Positions 27,287 through 33,778 of a DNA stretch of 33,778 nt are shown here, piece by piece (the first letter of the stretch is position 1; each line of letters begins with the position of its first letter). The position numbers and the translations under genes were made by a program. The notes under the pieces are model-generated. The model saw nothing but the letters and a program-made list of their open reading frames with translations. It had not been told where the DNA came from and searched no databases. This DNA comes from Fidelibacterota bacterium TCS56 (lineage in GTDB: Bacteria; Fidelibacterota; Marinisomatia; Marinisomatales; TCS56), in contig LSCG01000016.1 of the NCBI GenBank assembly GCA_001577055.1, positions 1-33,778 on the forward strand, read 5' to 3'.

Positions 27287-28073
27287 ATGAAGAGATATAC
27301 AGTAACACTTACCAAAACCGAGCGTGAAGAGCTTCAGGATATTGTACGCAAAGGGAAGCACCGGTCGCAAAAAGTTCTGAATGCCTTGATTCTTTTAAAC
27401 TGTGATAAAGGCCGGTTCCAAACCAAGCGTACGCTCAATGAAGAAATGGCAACTGTCCTCCAGATTAGCATGCGGAAAATCGACCGGGTGAAAAAAGTTT
27501 TTGTGGAACAAGGATTGGATGTGGCGTTGAATGGAACCCGCGGCCAACGGGTATACAAGCGGGTAGCCGACGGAGAGGTGGAAGCCCATTTAATTGCCTT
27601 AAGCTGCAGTAAACCACCCCGGGGATATGCCCGCTGGTCGCTGCGACTGTTAGCGGATAGAGCGGTGGAATTAAACTATGTCGATCATATTTCCCATGAA
27701 ACCGTTCGCCGGGTGTTAAAAAAAACGAAATTAAACCATGGCGCCAACAAGGCTGGGTAATCCCCCCGGATGAGAACAGCAATTTTGTGGCCCAAATGGA
27801 AGCCGTTTTGGATGTCTACAAACGGCCCTATAATCCCTTAAGACCCGTAGTCTGTATGGACGAGTCTCCCCGGCAATTAATACAGGAAACCCGCACACCT
27901 TTACCGGTCAAAGCCGGCCGTGCAGGTCGCTACGATTATGAATATCGCCGTTGTGGGGTCTGTTCCATATTCATGGCCGGTGAACCCTTAAAAGGGACAC
28001 GGTTATCCAGGTGCGTAAACAACGGACCAAGCAAGACTGGGCCCGGTTTTTGGCCGCTATGACAAAGCACTAG
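27287..28073 (+). pseudogene. IS630-family-type transposase, frameshifted and 3'-truncated remnant
   Basis: N-terminal HTH ORF 27287..27760 continues in the -1 frame after an A8 run (27718-27725) as KNEIKPWRQQGWVIPPDENSNFVAQMEAVLDVYKRP...VCMDESPRQLIQETRTPLPVKAGRAGRYDYEYRRCGVCSIFMAGEPLKG. A second frame change near 27991-28001 leads to TVIQVRKQRTKQDWARFLAAMTKH*. The C-terminal catalytic third is missing. Confidence 0.8.
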
Positions 28074-28155
28074 AGATTTTTGTTGCATGTTAAATTGGTA
28101 TCCAAATAAATTTATCTAGGTGAAGGACTTTATTTAATGGGTTAGGAGCTATCAA

Positions 28156-31100
28156 ATGAGAAAAAGATACTATTATTTCATTTTGGCATGTGTTTTTAAC
28201 AACTTCGTTCTATCGCAGTCTTCAATTGAAGGTACTGTTTCAGACAAATCAGGGAATCCATTAGCTGGTGCAAATATTATTGTTGATGGTACATCTTACG
28301 GTAGCGCAACTGGAGTGGATGGATTTTATGAGATAAATATTCCACCGGGAACGGTAGAGGGGACTACTATTTTTCTTACTGCCAGTTATATTGGCTATAA
28401 GAGTTCCTCTGCGTCAGTGGATGTACCTGTCAGAGGTTCTGTTACCCACAATTTTTCTTTAGCATTATATGCCATTGGAATGAAGGCTGTCAGCGTAACC
28501 GCTTTGGGCTTTACGGCCAATCGTGATGAGCTGGGTGCCTCTAGCGTTTCTGTGTCAGCGGAGAAAATGACTCGATCCGGCGAATCTTTAATTGGTAATT
28601 CGTTGTCGGCAAAAGCCTCCAATGTAAGAGTCAATGCAGTGGCCGGTGACCCAGGGGCATCCACAACCATAAGGATTCGTGGTGCCAACACCATTTCTGG
28701 CTCCTTTCAACCCTTAATAGTTATAGATGGAATGCCATTGAACAATTCTACGGTTTATGGCGGTGGTAATGAAATTTCTGGTGGCTCTGATGCAGGCACT
28801 GTTCAGCAGTCCCGTTTGAATGACTTGAATGCGAATGATATAGAATCGGTCGAAATACTTAAAGGTGCTTCTGCGGCAGCCTTATGGGGTTCAAGAGCCG
28901 CAAACGGTGTGGTTATGATCACAACCAAAGATGGTGAAGCCGGAAAAATAAAAATGAATTATAAAAGGACCATGTCCTTTGATGAAATTCATGAACGTAT
29001 TCCCATGCAAGACACTTGGGGACAGGGTCAGAATGGGGAATACGATAATTCTAGCTCTGAGTCCTGGGGCGATTATATTCCTGATCGTGCCGGTGGCGCT
29101 GATGAAGTTGATGAATCTTCAGGGGAGTATTTCATTTCTGATGATGGGACATTTATACAGTATCCCATTATAACAAAAAATTCAAAAGATACTTATGTTA
29201 ACTCTAACTGGGACCAGGTATTTCAGACAGGGACATATGTACAGGATGATTTCCAGGTCACCGGAGGTGACGAATCAAAAACATTTTTGTTTAGCTACAG
29301 CCGTCTCCGTCAGGATGGAATTATCCGTAACTCATGGTATGACCGAGATAATTTCAGGTTAAATACCAAATTTAGATTATCCGACATGATTTCTATGGAA
29401 TCCAAAGCTTCCTATACGTTCACAAATTCAAACCGTATTCAGCAAAGTTCTAACGTAACCGGGTTGATGCTTGGATTGTTAAGAAACGCACCTGATTTTG
29501 ATATTACACATTACATGGGTACCTATGTGGATGGAGAAACAGAGTATGATGACCGTCAGCGCGCCTATCGTAAGTACTTGGCTCAAGCGACGCATCCAAT
29601 TTATAATAACCCTTTGTGGACGATCTATGAGCAGGCAGCCGATACAAAAGTTGACCGATTTATTATGACAAATGAAATGACCATTACCCCCGACCAGATG
29701 ACAAGCCTTGTTATCAGGGCAGGTATTGATGCATGGGGTGATGATAGATCCTGGTTTTTCCCCGTAGGATCTACCAGCTCAAGAAGCCCTGGTGTGTTTG
29801 CGGAGGACGCTCTGACAAACCGCGAAGTTAACTATGATTTTATCGCCCGAAGGAATTTGAATTTGGGAGCGATTTCTATGAGTATAACCGCTGGATATAA
29901 CTGGTGGGATCGCGAATATCATAGAACGAGTTTTAATATCTCTAGTTTTCTGGTAAGCACTGACAAACAAACGGCTGATGTTAACACCTCTGCGGAAGCT
30001 TCAACAGTTGATAACAGTAGAATGTTTATTCGCACTGGCCGCACTTATGGACTCTTGTCAATATCAGCAATGGATAATTTGTTTGTTAATCTTTCAGGAG
30101 TAAACGAGGAACACTCCACAATTAGTGATCCATACTTTTATCCTGCCATGGATATGGCATACCAGTTCAATAATAGCGAAAACGGAACGCTCAGCTTTGG
30201 AAAATTACGATTTGCCTTGGGTCAAGTTGGTGTACGGCCAGAAGCCCATCGTTTCCAGACGCTGGCTGAGTCTGGGTTCACCTACAGCTCATACAGTGAT
30301 CCTATTGATGTATCATCGTTTGGCGGTGGTTATCGGGTGGATGATGATAAAGGTAACCCTGATTTGAAACCGGAACTGAAAACAGAAATTGAATTTGGCA
30401 TAGATCTGCGTCTTTTTGATAACCGATTAGCACTGAGTCTTACAAGCTATTCGAATCTGGTTGAAGATATGCTGATCGACGTATCACAATCTCCATCAAC
30501 TGGCTACGATACACAGTATATGAATGCAGCCTCTATGGAGAATACAGGGTTTGAACTTGATGGTTCATACCGGGTTATGAACGAAGCTGATAGAGCTCTA
30601 GATCTGTATTTTAACTGGGCTACGAATAAAAATGAGGTTACAGACTTGGCTGGTACTGATATTATCTTTTTAGGTACTCAATCCGTAACCAATGTTGCGG
30701 CTGTTGGTCATCCATTGGGAGTGCTTTATGGTACGGGGTCACAAACCGAAGATGGTACAGTAGACGGTAAACTAATTTTGGATGAAAATGGTTTCCCTCA
30801 AATTACTTTGCTGCCTATTGTACTTGGTGATCCGAACCCAGACTGGACCGGTACCCTAGGACTAAATGCACGCTGGAAGAATTTCAATATGAATGTTTTA
30901 TTGGAACATTCACAGGGCGGAGATTATTCACCACGTACGCAATGGGTGTTAAATCGCTTTGGCACAACAGAAGAAACAGCCGGCGCCATTACACTTACAG
31001 AGGATATGGTAAACTTTGCCGGTGACACTCTCACTGCCGGGACGTTTGTTCGTGGCAACATTCATGATTTTGGCGGCGGTGATGTGCTGCTCGATGAATC

Positions 31101-31416
31101 TTGGTATCGACATGGTATTGGTGGTGGCTTTGGTGATAACCAGGCCTATAACTTTTTGATTAAGGATGCCACGTATACCCGCTTAAGAGAACTTTCGTTC
31201 TCTTATACATTCAGTTCACCATCATTTAGGCAAACAACAAAACTGAGTGCAATAACGTTCAGATGGACAGGTCGAAATCTGTGGGCAAATTATAAAGAGC
31301 TGGTCGGTATTGACCCATCTGTCAACCAGTGTGGTGTAACTAATGGGTTTGGATTAGACTATTTTACTAATCCAAGTACAAAGTCCTATTTGTTCACTAT
31401 TTCGGTTGATTATTAA
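28156..31416 (+). CDS. SusC/RagA-family TonB-linked outer-membrane protein
   Basis: IEGTVSDKSGNPLAGANIIVDGTSYGSATGVDGFYEI; TTIRIRGANTISGSFQPLIVIDGMPLNNS; ILKGASAAALWGSRAANGVVMITTK; SD AGGAG upstream. Confidence 0.92.
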   Translation: MRKRYYYFILACVFNNFVLSQSSIEGTVSDKSGNPLAGANIIVDGTSYGSATGVDGFYEINIPPGTVEGTTIFLTASYIGYKSSSASVDVPVRGSVTHNFSLALYAIGMKAVSVTALGFTANRDELGASSVSVSAEKMTRSGESLIGNSLSAKASNVRVNAVAGDPGASTTIRIRGANTISGSFQPLIVIDGMPLNNSTVYGGGNEISGGSDAGTVQQSRLNDLNANDIESVEILKGASAAALWGSRAANGVVMITTKDGEAGKIKMNYKRTMSFDEIHERIPMQDTWGQGQNGEYDNSSSESWGDYIPDRAGGADEVDESSGEYFISDDGTFIQYPIITKNSKDTYVNSNWDQVFQTGTYVQDDFQVTGGDESKTFLFSYSRLRQDGIIRNSWYDRDNFRLNTKFRLSDMISMESKASYTFTNSNRIQQSSNVTGLMLGLLRNAPDFDITHYMGTYVDGETEYDDRQRAYRKYLAQATHPIYNNPLWTIYEQAADTKVDRFIMTNEMTITPDQMTSLVIRAGIDAWGDDRSWFFPVGSTSSRSPGVFAEDALTNREVNYDFIARRNLNLGAISMSITAGYNWWDREYHRTSFNISSFLVSTDKQTADVNTSAEASTVDNSRMFIRTGRTYGLLSISAMDNLFVNLSGVNEEHSTISDPYFYPAMDMAYQFNNSENGTLSFGKLRFALGQVGVRPEAHRFQTLAESGFTYSSYSDPIDVSSFGGGYRVDDDKGNPDLKPELKTEIEFGIDLRLFDNRLALSLTSYSNLVEDMLIDVSQSPSTGYDTQYMNAASMENTGFELDGSYRVMNEADRALDLYFNWATNKNEVTDLAGTDIIFLGTQSVTNVAAVGHPLGVLYGTGSQTEDGTVDGKLILDENGFPQITLLPIVLGDPNPDWTGTLGLNARWKNFNMNVLLEHSQGGDYSPRTQWVLNRFGTTEETAGAITLTEDMVNFAGDTLTAGTFVRGNIHDFGGGDVLLDESWYRHGIGGGFGDNQAYNFLIKDATYTRLRELSFSYTFSSPSFRQTTKLSAITFRWTGRNLWANYKELVGIDPSVNQCGVTNGFGLDYFTNPSTKSYLFTISVDY

Positions 31417-31427
31417 AGGAGGATCAA

Positions 31428-32876
31428 ATGATGAATAATTCAAGAATAATTCATAGACAGATGAGGAACTTTTTTAACTTGATCCTGACTGGGTCGATGT
31501 TGATGTTTGTTTCTTGTGAAATCCCGACTGGTTTAAACGATAACCCCAATGAGATAACTTTAGATGATCCTGCTCCGAATTTGTTCTTAAATGGTGCACA
31601 GCTTGCGAATATTATGATCCAAAATAGTCATCTCAACAGGATCACTGGTATGTATTCCGGACAGCTCGTAGGCTATACATCACTCTATTCAACCATTTAT
31701 GGATATTCACTTTCTACAGCAGAATCCAATGATGAGTGGAACGGTTGCTATACGGGTGTTATGACAAACGCACGACATATACGTGAAACTGCACCTGATG
31801 ATAAACTGATGGTAGGAATTTCAAAGGTGCTTGAGGCCCATGCTGTTGGTACTCTGGCCATTATAATGGGAGACATACCTTACTCAGAAGCGATATCAGA
31901 AGTGGATGATCCAAAGTTTGATTCTCAGGTAGCCGTCTTAACTGATTTGACATCACTTTTAGACGAAGCTATTTCTGATCTAGAAAGCGCTACAAGTCGT
32001 TCTGATGATTACGATATCTATTATGGCGGTGATAAGGATCAATGGATAGCTGCCGCATACACGCTAAAAGCCCGTTATGCGTTGATCCAAAGTGATTACG
32101 CTGGTGCATTAACCGCTGCAAATATGGGTATTTCGTCTTCGGCGGATGATATGAACTTTATTCCTCGCGGAGATGCCGCTGTAATAGACGGCGATAAGAA
32201 TCTCTTTAATGCAATTTTATCCGGCTCAAGAACAGGTGATCTTGGCAATAATGGCAGTTATTTGCTAGATATTTTGAATGATACCACCGCTAACTATAGA
32301 GGCAATGCCAAAACCAACGAAACTGCTCGGCATAATTACTATAAGATTGATGAGACATCAGGTGAAGGTAATTTGGGAGTTATTGAACGGTTTGAACCGA
32401 TGCCTATGGTAACCTATTTTGAAAACCAACTGATCAAGGCAGAGGCAGCAGCACGGACTTCTGGTTTTTCAAGTGGGCTAAGTCATTTGAACGATTATCG
32501 TGCCTGGTTAGCAAGCGGTGGCCGGTTGAATGATACTTTTAATGAATCGGCAAACATCTTATATGAAGCCTATGTTGATACTGACTTCGACTCTGGTGGT
32601 ATGGAAAATCCTGATAACGTATCTGCTGAAACGGCCTTGCTCCGTGAAATTATTGAAGAAAGATATGTGTCTGGATTTGGAACTTACATGCCCTTCAACG
32701 ATCATAGGCGCCTCCGCGGAGATGGTGAAACGGAGCTAATTCCGCCTTTTCCGTTAAATACTACTACAGCAACAGAACATGTAGAACGGATTCCGTATGC
32801 ACGGGATGAATTAGTATCTAATAGTGGCATGGCTGATGATCCGGGATTATATGTTCAAACGGAGGTCAATCAATAA
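31428..32876 (+). CDS. SusD/RagB-family (SusD-like) surface lipoprotein
   Basis: Lipobox MLMFVSC, followed by LNDNPNEITLDDPAPNLFLNGAQ; VLEAHAVGTLAIIMGDIPYSEAI; 11 bp downstream of susC with AAAGGAGG SD. Confidence 0.88.
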   Translation: MMNNSRIIHRQMRNFFNLILTGSMLMFVSCEIPTGLNDNPNEITLDDPAPNLFLNGAQLANIMIQNSHLNRITGMYSGQLVGYTSLYSTIYGYSLSTAESNDEWNGCYTGVMTNARHIRETAPDDKLMVGISKVLEAHAVGTLAIIMGDIPYSEAISEVDDPKFDSQVAVLTDLTSLLDEAISDLESATSRSDDYDIYYGGDKDQWIAAAYTLKARYALIQSDYAGALTAANMGISSSADDMNFIPRGDAAVIDGDKNLFNAILSGSRTGDLGNNGSYLLDILNDTTANYRGNAKTNETARHNYYKIDETSGEGNLGVIERFEPMPMVTYFENQLIKAEAAARTSGFSSGLSHLNDYRAWLASGGRLNDTFNESANILYEAYVDTDFDSGGMENPDNVSAETALLREIIEERYVSGFGTYMPFNDHRRLRGDGETELIPPFPLNTTTATEHVERIPYARDELVSNSGMADDPGLYVQTEVNQ

Positions 32877-32927
32877 TTCAGGCACTCTCTTTAGGAGATG
32901 ATAACTAAAAGTCCTGAATTAATAATT

Positions 32928-33428
32928 TTACTCTATAATGCCACCTATGGTGTTTATTTCTATGTGGTAACACCCGACGGTGTAATGCATCAATTGGGCA
33001 TTGGTACTAATACCCATCTTTTTCATAATCCGTGAGCGAAAATTGGTCTTGACACTCAGCGCCGGATCAGCGGCGATTTCCGAGACGGTCTTCCCCTGGG
33101 CGATCATTATCAGCACCTGATACTCACGGTCAGATAATTGCCCGTGGATACTGGCGCCCGTATTGTTCTGGACGATGTCTAACAGCCGTTCGGCCAGGTT
33201 GGAGCTGACATATTTCCCGCCGGCATGTATTTTTCGAATCGCATCGGTTAGTTCATCGGGAGTGCTTTCCTTTTTCATGAATCCGGCGGCAGGATATCGA
33301 TTGGCTGGTCCTGGTCACCGATTATGCGCATCAATTCATCGCCCTCACCGGTTTCGCCCACGACTTTCATGTCGTTTGATTCCTTCCCGGATCAGGGCAT
33401 GATCGTCAACAATGAAAACTTTAATCAT
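32928..33428 (-). pseudogene. NarL/LuxR-type response regulator, decayed (receiver domain frameshifted and internally deleted)
   Basis: 33428 onward encodes MIKVFIVDDHALIREGIKR; another frame gives MKVVGETGEGDELMRIIGDQDQPIDI; then AAGFMKKESTPDELTDAIRKIHAGGKYVSSNLAERL and LuxR HTH LSDREYQVLIMIAQGKTVSEIA. The segment expected to hold the phospho-acceptor Asp is missing. Confidence 0.78.
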
Positions 33429-33778
33429 GGTTAATTAGGCCTTCCTCAAATACTCCTAACTAATTGATATAGTATGATATACGGTACATTTATTGTAAAT
33501 TATCTGCACGGAAATAGCCTTTTTTCACACAAAACCCTTGCAGATTTTTCCCTTTAAAACTAATAAGTTATTGCGTAAAATCGTTTTAGGTAGCACCGAA
33601 TAATTGTACTGACGATTCTGATGGATTACTGAATAGGCGGGAAATACTGGTTAATGCGCAACTACACACAAATCCAAAGGCCGGATATACGCAATATTGT
33701 GTTTAACGGGACGTTAGGTGAAATGCCCAAGCCCATAGAAATGATGAAAATTTAATATTAAGAAAAGAATATTTAAGG

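Noticed and set aside
32874-32921. TAATTCAGG...CCTGAATTA inverted repeat after the SusD gene as a terminator
   Set aside because: The 9-bp stem has a ~30-nt loop and only a weak T-rich tail, so I did not list it as a terminator.
33654-33758. Small ORF MRNYTQIQRPDIRNIVFNGTLGEMPKPIEMMKI near the window end
   Set aside because: Only 34 codons, no clear SD or family signal; cannot be distinguished from chance.
1-33778. CRISPR arrays, tRNA or rRNA genes
   Set aside because: No regularly spaced repeats or recognisable RNA-gene signatures were seen; nearly all sequence is accounted for by coding regions.

Overview
The window looks like a chromosomal region from an FCB-group bacterium that uses a type IX secretion system (T9SS) and clear Shine-Dalgarno sites. 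It could be Neomarinimicrobiota/Marinimicrobia-like, but that is inference. From left to right: (1) a 5'-truncated secreted protein converges on a T9SS-tailed Amidase_3 gene, and the two share a Big_5/jelly-roll-like C-terminal half; (2) a PD40 beta-propeller gene is translationally coupled to the amidase; (3) a T9SS-tailed propeller-like protein is followed by a clear intrinsic terminator; (4) a ~13.5 kb minus-strand operon holds two paralogous copies of a [TonB-dependent receptor + large secreted fn3-like protein] module, flanking two lipoproteins and a PorV/PorQ-like protein; (5) a corrinoid/one-carbon cluster contains an MttB-family methyltransferase, a B12-reactivation domain, a homocysteine S-methyltransferase, a DUF1460-like lipoprotein, a cognate corrinoid protein and a UroD-family protein. 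This cluster resembles a disassembled methionine synthase whose folate domain is replaced by MttB/UroD methyltransferases; (6) a decayed IS630-type transposase; (7) a SusC/SusD pair; (8) a decayed NarL/LuxR-type response regulator. The strongest candidates for an undescribed system are the split-MetH/MttB cluster and the duplicated TonB-receptor/PorV operon. All assignments come from reading sequence motifs; no database search was run.
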